Below, piece by piece: positions 11,681 to 24,034 of a DNA stretch of 64,000 bases. Numbering within the stretch: the stretch's first letter is position 1; each line of letters opens with the position of its first letter. This DNA comes from Dasypus novemcinctus (Eukaryota > Chordata > Mammalia > Cingulata > Dasypodidae). Position numbers and translations under genes: made by a program. The stretch covers positions 112,332,432-112,396,431 of the forward strand of contig NC_080685.1 in the NCBI RefSeq assembly GCF_030445035.2. The letters run 5' to 3'. Below the pieces are notes generated by a model. It searched no databases. It worked only from the letters and a program-made list of their open reading frames with translations, and had not been told where the DNA came from.

Positions 11681-12550
11681 GCACAAGAAGCACCTGGGAC
11701 ATGGGAAGAGAGCTGGGAAGTAAGAACTAGAAAAGCCTCAGAAGTCTGTGTCCCTCATCATTGCCTCTCTCTGTGTGTTGCTTTATTCTTATTTGTCGGC
11801 AGACTGCCTTTCTTGTCAACTCAGTCCACATTTCAGACTATGTCACATATTAGAGGCTAACCGTCTTTCAGTCACAATCCCAAATTCTGCAGTAGATAGG
11901 AGGATAATCTGATTGGCCAGTTTGGGTCAAGTGTTGACCACAGTTCCAGCCAACCATGGCCAGGAGGACAAACCATGCAGTTTTCCTGGAGAAAGGATAA
12001 TCCCTGAGAGCTCTGAAAGGACAGCAACAGTAAGGCTGGGCATGTCCAAGCTCAAGTCCAGAAGAGTCAGCGATGGCATGCGAATATGGTAGCTATTCTC
12101 TTTTCATGATCTGAGCAATCAAAGCATGACAAAATGTTTTCTAATCTTAAAATAAAGCTACATTTTCTCTGCTATGTAGTGACTATAAAGAGAAGGGTTA
12201 GGGGCCTTAACCTTTAATTGACACAGGAGACTCTATCCTTAATTGACACAGGAGAAAGTCTGGTATCAACTCACGGTAGAATTAATTGCAACCCCTAGTG
12301 CAAGACGACTGAAGATGGTGCTGGTACCTGGGATGCTAAAAGGTACACAGGGCTACAGAGGGCTCAGTTGACCAGGGCAGGTTCCGGTTCCTGCGGATTA
12401 AGTGAGGTTGGGCCTCCAGATTCTCCCATCACTCCTCTCTATATTCTCCTTCCACGGGACATTCAAGGTCTCACACAAGCCTCTCCAAGAGTGGTCCAAA
12501 TGCCTCTATTCTCCACATCCTGCTTCCCTCATGCACACCCACACCCACAG

Positions 12551-12610
12551 TCAAAATCACCCAGATGCCTGAGAGAACTGTCATCAGATAAATCTGAGGA
12601 CTGTAATCAG
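12551..12610 (+). other. Possible 60-bp exon (weakly supported)
   Basis: A CACACCCACACCCACAG acceptor-like tract ends at 12550, and a strong donor CAG/GTAAGC begins at 12611. The interval is exactly 20 open codons (SKSPRCLRELSSDKSEDCNQ). No partner exon in the same phase was found, so this may be chance. The remaining sequence from 11681 to 13359 shows no assignable feature. Confidence 0.15.
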
Positions 12611-13359
12611 GTAAGCTAACTCATAATTCAAGTTAGAACATACATGTCTCAAAAACCCACTTCTGTTCTACTTACAGGAAAAGAGAGTCAAAGTAAGAAT
12701 TCAAAGCAGGTTACAGTCAGGGAACATGTTGAGAAAGTTGTTGAACGTAGGTTAGGAAGGTTAAACTTTTATTTTAGCAGTTTGTTGCAAATCAGCAACA
12801 CTGGTTCAAAGCACAGAAAATTAAGGGTCATAAATGAATCAGATGAGGAAGAACTTATCTCTAATTGAAAATAGACCTCGGGTGTGTTTCACATAAACTC
12901 AAGTCCCACAGATTTCTGCCTACCTCATCTAGAGGAGTTGCAAACTTATTGTTTTAGCTATTGTAGTATCAGAGAGCAGAAACTAATAAATTAGCCATTC
13001 TCTAAGGCAAAGTTGATGTATGGAGTCTGGGAGAAGGGACTTTTTAAAATCCTACTTGTATTTCTCACTTCTTTTGAATTTGAATATGCTTCCTACTTGC
13101 ATATTGCTGAAGAGTTATGCTCCTAATGAGACTAAATTGTGTAAATGAATTGTTGGGAGAGAAAGAACCACTAATCTAGACTTTAGTACAAGACTGCACA
13201 GGAATGAATGAGCATCAGAGTTCTCCGCCCACAGACACTTGTCGGTGTGGCACAAGTTGCATGACTTTTCTTGTGCTATTTCCTGGGCACAAACAATGTG
13301 CCGGCAATGTGCTAGGTGCTCTGTTTTTATCTGATAGACAGCCTGGTGATAGCTTCTTT

Positions 13360-13525
13360 GTGTGGTCCATGGACCACCTACATCAATATCACATCTCTTG
13401 GGGACCTTATAAAAATATACACTTCCTGAATCCACCCCAATTAGAGTCTGAGGGGTAGGTCTGGGAAATTGCCTGCTTCTCCAACTCCCAGTCGATGCTA
13501 ATGCACACTGATGTTCTGGGACACT
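13360..13525 (-). mobile_element. MER5A-like hAT remnant
   Basis: GTGTGGTCCATGGACCACC ... ATCAATATCACATCTCTTGG ... CTGGGAAATTGCCTGCTTCT ... GATGCTAATGCACACTGATG follows the reverse complement order of MER5A. A tidy but diverged copy. Confidence 0.6.
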
Positions 13526-13968
13526 CTGAAGTCTGTTTAAAAAAATGCAATATCTTTAGTATTTAATACAGTGTAAAGACAACACAGAAGTCACAAAACT
13601 GGGTAAACAGAGATCAATCTTTTTCTGTAGCATGAAATGCAGACCTCAAGAAGTCTCTCAGGTTTGATTTGCCAAAATCAGACTTATACTCCAAATTTGT
13701 AGACTTATGCTCCAAATTTGTAGGTTTCATGGATGAGCAGGTCAATCTGAGAACTTTCCATGCATTCCAATAGATAATCCAATAGGGGCACCAAAAGAAT
13801 GCCAGATCTTTAACTCTAAAATTAGATGGTAGAATAGAATCTATCCAGTGATTTGAGAGAGCGAGGACAACTCTATATGGGATGTTCTAGATTTGGGCAA
13901 ATTCTCTGGAGATGACCACTGTTACCAATATTAATAGCTTGTTATCATACAATATGCTAGTTACCATG

Positions 13969-14401
13969 TGCATTAGTCAGGATTCTCCAGAGAAACAGAA
14001 CCAACAGGATATAGATAAAATGTAAATATATAGAAATTGGCTCTCATGACCAGGGGGATGGGCAAGTCTGAATTGTGCAAGCTGGGAACTCCAATGAAGG
14101 TTTTTGATGAATTCCCCAGGAGAAGCTGGCTGGCTGAAATAGAGATGGAAATTATTCCTTCTGACTGTTGAAATTATCAGTTCTCCTTTTAAGGCCTTCA
14201 ACTGATTGGATGGGATGTCTCTTATTGTTTGAAGGCAAACTCCTTAGTTGATTGTAGATGTAATCAGCCATAGATGCAATCGACGTACTGCTGATTTAAA
14301 TCCCAAAACATACTCATAGTAACCATTGGGCCAGTGCTTTCTTGACTAAACAATTGGATACCATAACCTAGTCAAATTGACACATGAGTTTAACCATCAC
14401 A
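13969..14401 (-). mobile_element. LTR, ERVL/MaLR-like
   Basis: Starts TGCATTAGTCAGGATTCTCC with AGAGAAACAGAACCAACAGG, and ends GTTTAACCATCACA. The sense strand is therefore TGTGATGGTTAAACTCATG ... CA, with TG/CA ends. 433 bp, non-coding. From 14402 to 15200 there is unassigned sequence with one old-repeat tail (ATAAATATTTATTGAGTGCT) near 15030. Confidence 0.6.
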
Positions 14402-15213
14402 TTATACCTAAGAAAACTCTTTATATTTAGATAACACTGGTAAATATGGCTCAAGCCTGTTATTTCTATAGCTGGCTTAGTGAAGTTATTAGGTTTCTCA
14501 CTAGATGGCTAGTAAGTTTTATAACTTGGTTTATATTTAGGGGTTTAAGATTCTTGATTAAGGTTGACACATTTGCAAATGCCAATTATGGCATATTTCC
14601 ACTGACCGTGCTAGTCATCTTATATGCCGAGCAAGGATTGCTGTGCGTAGTTATATTAATGGCTGCAATTTTCTTCTGCCACTTTGAATCAGTTTCTTCT
14701 CTGTGAAAACAAACAGCTACAATCTCCATTCTGCAATCAGTGTAGTAGTAAATGACAGTATGTTGAACTAAATTGTTTTCAGTCATAGCACAGAATGAGG
14801 AAAATTATAAAAATTTACTATCTATACTAAAATGGCATAATGTTCATTATCTTTCGTGAACATTGAAATTAAAACATGTAGCAATAATAACTGAATTTTG
14901 CTTCTGTTTACAAACACAATCAATTCTATTCATCTACACTTTTCCCTTCTGTATGGAACCCATTGTTCCTTTGTGATAGCTATTTAGGTATTATTATCTT
15001 AGCTTTTGTTTTAAATTAAACATGCTCTATAAATATTTATTGAGTGCTTACAATTGTTCAGAATTGCAAGAGACACAAAGAAGATAGATATGATTTTTGT
15101 CCTCTAATATTTTGACTTATATAGAAGTATAAAGATTCATGCTCAGTGAATATGTGTTGACCTTGGGCCATTCTCTAGATATTTCCACATATGTTCTCAT
15201 TTTCTTCATCTTT

Positions 15214-15638
15214 TTTTTTTTTTAAAGATTTATTTATTTTATTTCTTCCTCTCCCCTTCCCCACCCCCCCACCCCAGCTGTCTGTTCTCTGTGTCTATTT
15301 GCTGCGTCTTCCTTTGTCCGCTCTGTTGTTGTCAGCGGCATGGGAATCTGTGTTTCTTTTTGTTGCGTCATCTTGTTGTGTCAGCTCTCTGTGTGTGCGG
15401 CACCATTCCTGGGCAGGTTGCACTTTCTTTGGCTCTGGGCGGCTCTCCTTACGGGGAGCACTCCTTGCGCTTGGGGCTCCCCTATGTGGGGGACACCCCT
15501 GCGTGGCAGGGCACTCCTTGCGCACATCAGCACTGTGCATGGGCCAGCTCACCACAGGTCAAGGAGGCCCGGGGTTTGAACCACGGACCTCCCATGTGGT
15601 AGATGGATGCCCTAACCACTGGGCCAAGTCCACCGCCC
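15214..15638 (-). mobile_element. DAS-type tRNA-derived SINE, long form
   Basis: Flanked by TTCTTCATCTTT (15202-15213 and 15639-15650). The sense strand has GGTGGACTTGGCCCAGTGG (A box) and GGTTCAAACCCC (B box), a GC-rich body and an A-rich tail. Slightly longer than the copy at 5873, with an extra CTGTGTTTCTTTTTGTTGCG block shared with the copy at 56193. Confidence 0.9.
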
Positions 15639-15659
15639 TTCTTCATCTTTTAAGGTACA

Positions 15660-15775
15660 TAAACTAGCTTTATTTTACTGGTTGAGACTTGCTAAAGTCA
15701 TACAGACAATCAGTGAAAGGATCTGGATTTGAAACATGATCCTCTGGGTACAAGTGGAGCCCTCATTCTAGGATT
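15660..15775 (-). repeat. MIR-like SINE remnant
   Basis: GACTTGCTAAAGTCATACAG followed by GGATCTGGATTTGAAAC is the reverse complement of the MIR core region. Diverged. Confidence 0.45.
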
Positions 15776-16253
15776 CAAGACAGATTATGGCAAATGCCTC
15801 AAAGCAAAGAAAGTATGATGAGGGTATGGAAGAGGTCTTGTAATAATAATTCCAAAAATTTCTCCAGTGAGTCATACATAGGCCTCAATTTCCTTTTAGT
15901 GGAATCTCTGCTTAGTACTTTTGACCACTTTATTCTAGTTATTTCTCTTGGAAGATCTGTATCTTTTAGGTTTGCCTTTATTTCTCCTGCATTTCTATCC
16001 AGTTACCTCTCATCATATTCTTCTGCTTTTTCTCTGCACACTTGGAAAGCTGTTTTGGTTAGATTGCCACATCCCTCACTCAGTTTTCTGCAGTGGTAAT
16101 TTTGCTCTTTACTGCCTCTAGTGAAGATTCAAATAGTCTACAATATTTTTGGTTTCTCTTAATTTTTATTTTGCTAGCTTCTTTTGAAATTCTATCTCCA
16201 TCTTATTCAATTCTCTTTTTACTGTGCCTCGTTCCTATTTCAGAAGGGCTGTT

Positions 16254-16721
16254 GGTTCAGTTTGCTGGGCTCAAGTGAATACTACGCAATGGGTTGGCTT
16301 AAGCCATGAGAATTCATTAGCTTATGTTTTTTAGGCTAAGAAAAGTCCAAATCGAGGTGTCATCAAGACTATGCTTTCTCCAAAGACTGGTGTTCTGGGG
16401 CTGGCTGCCAGTGATCCTTGGTCCCAGGTCCCTCTGTCACATGGCAGTGCTCACGGTGACCTTTCCTGGCCATTCCCTTTTCTTTTGGGCTCCATCGTTC
16501 TCCAGCTTCTAGCTCCCCGTAGCTTTCTCTCACTGTCTGAATCTTACTCTGCTTATAAAGGACTTCAATAATAGGATACAGAACCGTCCTGACTGAGTTT
16601 GGACCACACCGTAACTGAAATAACCTCATCAAGAATTCCTGCTTACAGTGGGGTCACACTCACAGGAGTGGGTTAAGTTAAAGAACATGTTTTCTAGGGT
16701 ACATAGCTTCAATCCACCACA
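16254..16721 (-). mobile_element. LTR, MaLR/ERVL-like
   Basis: CAGTTTGCTGGGCTCAAGTG start, GGTGTCATCAAGACTATGC, a TTATAAAGGACTTCAATAAT block, CATCAAGAATTCCTGCTTAC, and an end at AATCCACCACA. This matches the layout of the other minus LTRs here. The open frames inside have no coding signature. Confidence 0.6.
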
Positions 16722-16844
16722 GTCATATCCTCTTGTTTCCTTGAGAAAAGCAAACAGATGTTTTATAAACTTTTCTTGAAAATTCTACAGGTAATTTTTA
16801 AAGCATGCTCTTCAGAGTCTTTAGATGAAATAAACTTTAAAAAT

Positions 16845-16945
16845 GAAGTCTTAGTTGCGTGTTACTTAACTTCCTTTATCTGGAAAAATAAGGTTAATAA
16901 TAGTCTCACCTCGGAGGGTTGGTATGGGAATTAAATGACTAGAAA
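16845..16945 (+). repeat. MIR-like SINE remnant
   Basis: GTTACTTAACTTCCTTTATC then a CTCACCTCGGAGGGTTGGTA and GGAATTAAATGA sequence follow the sense MIR consensus. Confidence 0.5.
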
Positions 16946-16949
16946 CGTG

Positions 16950-17454
16950 TGGTAAATTGAATCACATACTCCCAACAAAAGACATGTTTTCATCTGAAGC
17001 CATGTCTCTGGAGGAGTGAACCCATTTGTAAATAGGACCCTTTGAAGATGCTTAGTTAGCTAACGCGTGGACTCATTTGTGCGTAGGATCTTCTAGGATC
17101 CTATATAGGGGTAGCCAAACCAAATCAGGGTGGGCCTTAATCTGTCTTATGATAGGTCTTAGGAAGCTAAGTCAGAGAAGGGCTTCCGAAGAAGCCAGAA
17201 GTCGGCAGAAGCCAGAAGAGCAGACCCAAGGAGGGAGGGATTGCCACGGCCGAGGAGGCAGGGACGCCAGCCCAGGAGGCTCGAGGACTGCAGCAGGCCA
17301 GTGTCGGGATGCCGTCACCTCTGGGAGAATGCACGGCCGTGCTGGCATGTTGACTTAAGATTGACAGCCTCCCAAACCATGGGCCAACAAATGCCTCTTA
17401 TTAAACCAAGCCACATGTTGTATTTGTCATAGCATCTCTGGCAAACTAAGGCAA
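16950..17454 (+). mobile_element. LTR, MaLR/ERVL-like
   Basis: Sense orientation: GGTAAATTGAATCACATACT ... GGTGGGCCTTAATC ... CAGAAGCCAGAAGAGCAGAC ... CTTATTAAACCAAGCCACAT, ending CATCTCTGGCAAACTAAGGC. The aspects match those of MaLR-type LTRs. The embedded CpG-containing frames are not genes. Confidence 0.55.
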
Positions 17455-17479
17455 CATGCAAAGTACTTGTAGTTGTCCT

Positions 17480-18020
17480 GATCCCCTCAGGAGAGAGAAA
17501 CTATACAATAGGTTTAAACTGGGGAAGTTTAATGTAAAAATGTATTAACTATGATAAGATAAAAGAAAACTCTATGTGGTACCCTAGGTCTGGGCAAACT
17601 CGGAAGGGGTCCAGACCTCACTGGAGAAGTCGTGATTCAGCCCACTGGATAACAGTCTTTCTTTGGAGCTTATCTGCAGCTGCTGTGCAAAGGCACCGAC
17701 CTCTGGAATGCAAGGAGTGGGGGGCAGGGAGCAGGCACTCAGAAGCAGGAGGCAAGGGCCAGCAGTGTCTGTGGCGACAGGAGCCCTTCAGAGTGGGTGG
17801 GCAGCAGGTGTCCTTGGTTTCTGTGTTGAAAGGGCTGTGGGTTGCCAGACTGGGGCTCAAGGTCAGGTTGGGATCAGTTCAGGCCCTGCGGCAGGAGCAG
17901 GCTCTGCTGAATGGCCTCACATCTACACTGCAGACCCCAAGTGGGGCCAGAAAGAACCAGATAGTCTCTTCCTCCAGAAATGTTCCTCCAGCGCCCTCTA
18001 CTGATAAACGTTAATATTGC
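17480..18020. repeat. Possible old interspersed repeat, unassigned
   Basis: A G-rich block (AGAAGCAGGAGGCAAGGGCC) ends with CCAGCGCCCTCTACTGATAA ... TTAATATTGCA, an ending I associate with an old mammalian interspersed repeat but cannot name. The three overlapping open frames here share no coding-like pattern. Confidence 0.3.
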
Positions 18021-18989
18021 ACTCACTTTAAAGGAGAAATATTTAAAAGGAATTCTGAGCATACATTAAATTCAGAGCATATATTAAAAGGTGCGTTTAG
18101 AGCTGAGAGGCAATAAATTGATAACCGACATAGAACTTAAAATTTTGCCTGGCCCACAGTAGGTGTAAGATAAGTATTTCTATTACTATTGTGTTCTTTT
18201 GCTTGTTTGATCATCTTTAACTAAGAAGACATCTATCTAGCCTGGAATAATCCAAGGCACCAGGTAAATTGAGGGTTTTGGCTTTTCTCAATATTAATTT
18301 GGGACTAGAATATTCTCTCATATCTAGAATCAGCATTAAGATTGATATAAACAGCCTTTTGATCAATTTCTAGCCCTTATTTATCAAATGGACTTTTCTC
18401 TTTCTTATAGCTGATTTCCGTAATTATCATAGGCTGATGCAGCCTGTAATTTTTCTTTGTACAAATCTAAATCAAAGACATCATGCCTTAACATGCCCCG
18501 CTGCCAACCCTGCTCACAGTACTTCCAGGATGCAATGCATCTGTTCCAATTTTGTGGTATCCCAGGAGTTGCAGGCTCTGAATAGATAAGTGGGGACAGA
18601 GAACATATTCATCAATCTGCCTGAAGCGGAAAATTATTCTGGTGCACTAAGGGAATAATTGCATAATTTCCTAGTCAGTGCAGTGCTGGAGGCCAAGCCT
18701 TTTCCTACTTCTTTGTGACATTATATTTGTTCTTCTGTGGTTTAGAGAGTAGGGTGCATAGAATTTAAGAATATACCTGGCAGTCAATTGCCATAGATTC
18801 CAGTTGATAGGCCATCCCACCAGATACTTTCATTTTCGGAATTGCAGCCAGTCTTTGTAATTTAATGTGTTATTTGAGATATTTTATTGGGAATTTGAGA
18901 AGAGGAATATTAGGGGCTACTAGCATGTCACCTTATTAAATTCAGAATCTACAACTTGGTATCTTTCATTTCTTCAAAGTAATAACAGT

Positions 18990-19200
18990 AGTGATAGCTT
19001 ACCTTTCAATAAATGCTTACAATATACCAATTGCCAAGCATTTCTTATTTACCTTTAAAATTCTTCCATAGGTTAAAACATTATCTTCATTCCACAAGTC
19101 AGGAATCAAAACTTTTCATTTAATTAAATTACCCAAGTTCATTCAATTAGTTGCTGGAATTAAAATTCCAGTTAGTTTAACTACAAAGTTCATCCTCCCT
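18990..19200 (-). repeat. MIR-like SINE remnant
   Basis: TTTCAATAAATGCTTACAAT ... CCATAGGTTAAAACATTATC ... ATTACCCAAGTTCATTCAAT ... GGAATTAAAATTCCAGTTAG follows reverse-complement MIR order. Flanking stretches 18200-18990 and 19200-20460 show no gene. Confidence 0.5.
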
Positions 19201-20734
19201 GTCACACTGCTAGGTTATCAGGCCTTTTAATTCTGTGCATTTTTATTATATTTTCCCTAGGAATAGTGTATAAACTGCTAGAGTATCAACTCCAAACTGT
19301 TGGTGGTTTCCAAAGCACATATTGACTTATTGGTAGAATGGTAGAATATGTGCTGTGGGCACTGTTTGCCAGCTCCCTACCTCTCCATCTAATTTTCTAT
19401 AGGGAAGGAACTTAAAAGTCATTGACTCAAACTTCCCATTTAGTGCAACAACTTTCCCTTCAAAAATTGCTTCAAATGGTTGTCAGGGCTCTGTTTAAAA
19501 ACTTTCTTCCAGCGGCAGGGATGTCACTACCTTTCAGGACTGTTGGCTCTATGGTTGGACAGCTTGACTAATCAGAAAATTTCCCTTTTTATTTAAAATA
19601 AATCTGACTCCTTGTAGTTTCCATGCATAGCCTGTGGTTATGTGCTCTGAGGCATCAAAGAATATTTTTTTTTCTCTCTTTCTCAGGATATTTGAGGATT
19701 AGTTTTAATGGCAGCCAAATCACCTTATTAGCTCAATGAACTCACAATCAACTAAAACCTTTATTATTACCATTGTTAAACCATTGTTATATTTTAATTG
19801 TTTAGATCCAAATATGTGCTCATGAATCCCTATGAAATTGGATCATTTTAAGTTTGATCCATTTTCAGTTTACTGAGGTTCTTTCAGAACATGGCTCTGT
19901 CACCTTACGTGTTAAGCATCCCATTCCAGCCTTAGGTCAAGCACACTAAACCCACTTAAGCAGAGGGTCTCCACCGTGTACACAGAGGCACCACGAGAAC
20001 CTTTCACATATGTTTTGCTAAGAATCCAAATGATATTATGTCAATGATATTGTCTTATCCAATTACACAGTCTACACTTGAATGTACTATTTTTAACTTG
20101 TTTATATTTTAAATTGCTTTACAAAATTTAAAGTCTTTTTGTATTTCTCCTTATACAGTAGTCTAGTAAGATTGTCAAAAAAGAAAATGAGTAAACAAAG
20201 TCCCAGAAATTCACTTTTTGTTATATAGAATTAAAATATCTAGTAGTTTCATTGAAATCGAAAAAAGAGTGTATTTTTGAGTGGTATTTTTTGCTTCAAT
20301 GGGGCAACCCTAGGATTGCTAGAAGGAAGTTCACACCACCATTGAAGCATTGCCTGGAGAATCAAACACTCTCCTGAGCATAATGGAGGCAAACATTTGA
20401 GAAGCCCGATAAGAGTCCCCGGCCCTCACTGCAACACGGACCCCGTTCAGGCAGTCAGAACCATTGGAAGTGAAGCCTGTCAGTGGATGTCACTCCAACT
20501 GTGCATTTACGCAGTTAGGATTTAGCAACGGGAAAATCAAAGATCAGTCATCGCTATGTTTTTCAGAAATTCAAATTAGGATTAACCAAGAATGGATTAG
20601 TCAGTTAAAAGCAGATTTTTGTGTTCCATCAGATTTTCAGCAATGTGGGCATTTAGGAAATCTAAAATACCGAATTTTAGTTCATAATACTTTTTCTAAA
20701 GTGACAGATGAGCCAACAGCATGTGTATTAAAGG

Positions 20735-21690
20735 AGGAAAAGCAGTACTTTAAAAAAATTAATTTTATTGGTATGTTTAAATAAAGCATACAATTCCTCC
20801 AAGGTGTACAATCAATGGTATTTGCTATAATCACAGAGTTGTGCATTCATCACGTCAATCATAAGAGCATTTACATTATTTCAATATTAATAATAATTTA
20901 AAAAGTCAAAGAAACAAACAAGAAAATTCCTCACCTCTCAATCTCTCTATGCTTCCCCCACCGTACACAGCTGCTGTTTCTGGTTATTCTATCCAAAGTA
21001 CATAATCAATGACTTGTAGTATAATCACAATGTTGTACATTCATCACCCTAAAAACTCTAGAATAATTTCATTACTCCAAAAAGAAAGACTCTAAACTCT
21101 TAGCATTCCTTCCTCAGAACTATATAACAATAATCTTTCATCTTTGTGAATTGATTTATATTTTATATAAATGGAATCATATAATATGTAGTACTCTGTA
21201 TCTTGTCTCCTTCAATTAGTAGAATGTTTTTTTGTCTGATATTAACATTGTGTACTATTAACTTACATTTGTTCAAGGAAAAATGGTCTTATATATACAA
21301 TTCTACCCATATTCATACTTCACATAATAAATTTATATTTCACATAATATATTTAGTTCATAATAGGGCAATCATACAGTATTTGTCCTTTTGTGTCTGG
21401 CTTGCTTCATCCAATATAAAGTCCTCCAGTTTCATCCATGTTGTCATATGTTTCATAACTTCATTTCTTCTTATTGCTGCATAATATTCCATCATGTGGA
21501 TACTCTACAATTTGTTTATCCATCCATCAGTTGATGGACACCTAGGTTGTTTCCAGCTTTTGGCTATTATGAATAACTCTGCTAGGTACATTGGTGTGCA
21601 GATAACTATTCATGTCACTGAAGAGCCATACTTTTAACTTTTAAATTTATCATTTCTGAATAAATGTCCCTTTAGAGAAATAATTGCATT
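20735..21690 (-). repeat. L1 3'UTR and ORF2-end fragment
   Basis: Shares a long run of blocks with 59860-60670: CAATCAATGGTATTTGCTAT, TGTGCATTCATCAC, CCTCTCAATCTCTCTATGCT, TTGTGTCTGGCTTGCTTCAT and GATGGACACCTAGGTTGTTT. The antisense reading places it at the 3' end of an L1. It is interrupted by small duplications of the TGTACATTCATCAC motif. Confidence 0.7.
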
Positions 21691-22614
21691 AATGATTAAT
21701 TTTACTTTACAAAAGTAAAAAGAAAATTTGGAGTGTAAGAATAATATATCCCCACTTCTGTCCCTACCTCTCATCTCTCATTCCCATAAAATCTCCCTTA
21801 GGACTCAGATCAGGGTGACGGATTTGAGATGCCTCCTCTCTCTGTGCTGGTCAACTGCACAATAAAACTCTTTTAAATTTTCTCAAAATCCTGATGTCAT
21901 AGTTTGACCTCTGTGTTTGTTGGGAAGTGAGGTGTTGCTTGGTAACAGCATTTCAATTTTTCCCTAAAGGGTGAGTTGATGTTAAAGAGATGAAGGCTGA
22001 AGGGAAGACCATTTCAGGCAGAGAGAACTCCATGCGCAAAGGCCGAGACATGAAACAGCTTGTCCTGGGTGAGAGGCCTAAGGAAGGCAACTCAGATTGG
22101 GTGAGAGTGGGGAGAGGAGAATGAGATGATGTCAGAGACGACCATCACTGGTTTCGGGTTGCCCTTCAGATTGTGAGTCTCACCTAAGATAGCTTAAATA
22201 AAATGGAAAGCATTGAAAGGCTTTTAAGCAGAAAAGGGACACAACTCTGTCTTCCATTCCCATTTCAGAAGGAACCCATTCAGAAGGCTTGTGGGTAGAA
22301 CGGACAGGAGGATGGCAAAGGTGGGTGCAGGTGAACAAGTAATAAGGATTTTCAGTAGACCAAGTTGACTTTTTCTCATGTATTCCCAAATATTTACAAC
22401 ATGACATTTACATTTTTCATCATGTCTAACAATGACAAAAGATGTAATTTCTGCTGTGTTGTAAATATTGACAGTTACACAAAACTGTTATAAATAAAAC
22501 GATGCCATCTCTTTTGGGTGGCGTCTTGCCTTCCTCTGGTATCCTGAGCCCCAGAGCAGCCCTCCAGACAGTCCTCCCCCTCCTCTAGCCATGTTTCCTG
22601 AGAGAAGTGATCCC

Positions 22615-22940
22615 TCCACCTCCCTAATCCTCCATGTTCCTGGAAGTCACTCGAAGGTGTAATTTCTAGTTAAGGTGTAACCTATTGAAGAGGAATGGCC
22701 TTAATCTGGAGTACTGGAGGCTTTATAAAGAGAATCAGGAAGTTTCAGAAGGAAGAAAGGAGAGCCAAGGAACCCAAGCATTGCTGACAGCCAACACCGG
22801 AACAGTCGTGTCTTCCAGGAGAAAGCAAGCCTGGCTGGCGTCTTGATTTTGGATTTCTCCTAGCCTCGCAACAGAAGCCAATAGATTCCCATTTTTTTAA
22901 GCCACGCCATTGTGTGGTATTTGTGAGAGCAGCTCAGGCA
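22615..22940 (+). mobile_element. LTR fragment, MaLR/ERVL-like
   Basis: GGTGTAACCTATTGAAGAGG, then GGCCTTAATCTGGAGTACTG, GCTTTATAAAGAGAATCAGG and GAAGCCAATAGATTCCC. It ends near GTGGTATTTGTGAGAGCAGC. Plus orientation. 21691-22614 and 22941-23397 show no assignable feature. Confidence 0.5.
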
Positions 22941-23397
22941 AACAAAGACTCCACTCTCAGCTCCCCACACCTGAGGGCTTCTAACCCCCACCCTCAGCTG
23001 ACACCCATGCCCTGTCCTCTGCTCTCCCCATCCCTACACCAGCTGCCTGTTGGATTCCAGGGCTCCCCATACCTGGGGCATGGTCTAGAAGAAGGGGACA
23101 CAGGCTTGGTCCCAGAGAGGGGCATGGTCACAGGAAGGCGACAGGAGTGTCTAAGAGTGGTATTGGTTACTAGTCATTAGAATTACTCAGGTTCTAAATT
23201 TCAGAAAAGTATTCCCCAAAAAGGTTACCACAAATTTCATCAAATAACTTAATTATACTGCTTTTTTCCCCCACCAAAAGTCATCTCATTTAATGTAATG
23301 TGATCAGAAAGGCTTAGGAAAATAGATATACTTTTAAAAATTTCAGTACACCTTTATCAATACAGTTTTTAAGATTCAAAATTTTCATGTCTTTCAA

Positions 23398-23398
23398 G

Positions 23399-23430
<32 letters not shown>

Positions 23431-23432
23431 AA
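23398..23432. repeat. (TA)n(CA)n microsatellite
   Basis: About eleven TA units followed by six CA units, lying next to the T-rich end of a SINE. Confidence 0.9.
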
Positions 23433-23444
23433 TATATATATTTT

Positions 23445-23635
23445 CTTATCTTTTTTTTTTTTTTTTTTCAGGTACCAGGGCTGAATCCAGGACTTTGTAT
23501 ATGGGAAGCTGGAGCACAACCACTGAGCCAAAAATGATTGTTTCATTTTTTTTTTTAGGAGGCACTGGGAACTGAACCTGGGACCTCCTGTGTGGGAGGT
23601 GGGGACTCAACCACTTGAGCCACATCTGCCCCTTT
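23445..23635 (-). mobile_element. Dimeric tRNA-derived SINE (DAS-type)
   Basis: The plus strand has a T run, a first unit GGTACCAGGGCTGAATCCAG ... CCACTGAGCC, a second T run, then GGCACTGGGAACTGAACCTG ... CTTGAGCCACATCTGCCCC. Each unit carries an inverted B-box (GAACC/GAATCC). Two linked tRNA-like monomers, older than the long-form SINEs. Confidence 0.75.
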
Positions 23636-24034
23636 CAACAATATTTTTGTCAAAACCATGAATCAGTGAATTTAGCTCATTTCATTTATGGAAAATGGCT
23701 GCCATTTAAATAGCATTATCAAATCAATTAGCCAAATTAGACTGATCTTTGGTCATAAAATCTGACTTCATTTTTCAATCCAAATAAAATCATTAATACA
23801 CATTTCAAACACTATTACTGAAATCACTGGAAAAGAAATTGTGAATCCATTTTAAAACACAAATCAAGTCAAGATTAAAATAATGTATTCATTTTCATGT
23901 TATAGAAATAAGAATAAACCTATACGCTATGCCTCATTTAAGTTTTAATAATGCAATTTAATATGTAGTTAAAATATAAATTTTTAAGATGAAATGTGGT
24001 ATGAATGAGTATTATGAGCAGCTGAAAAATACTG

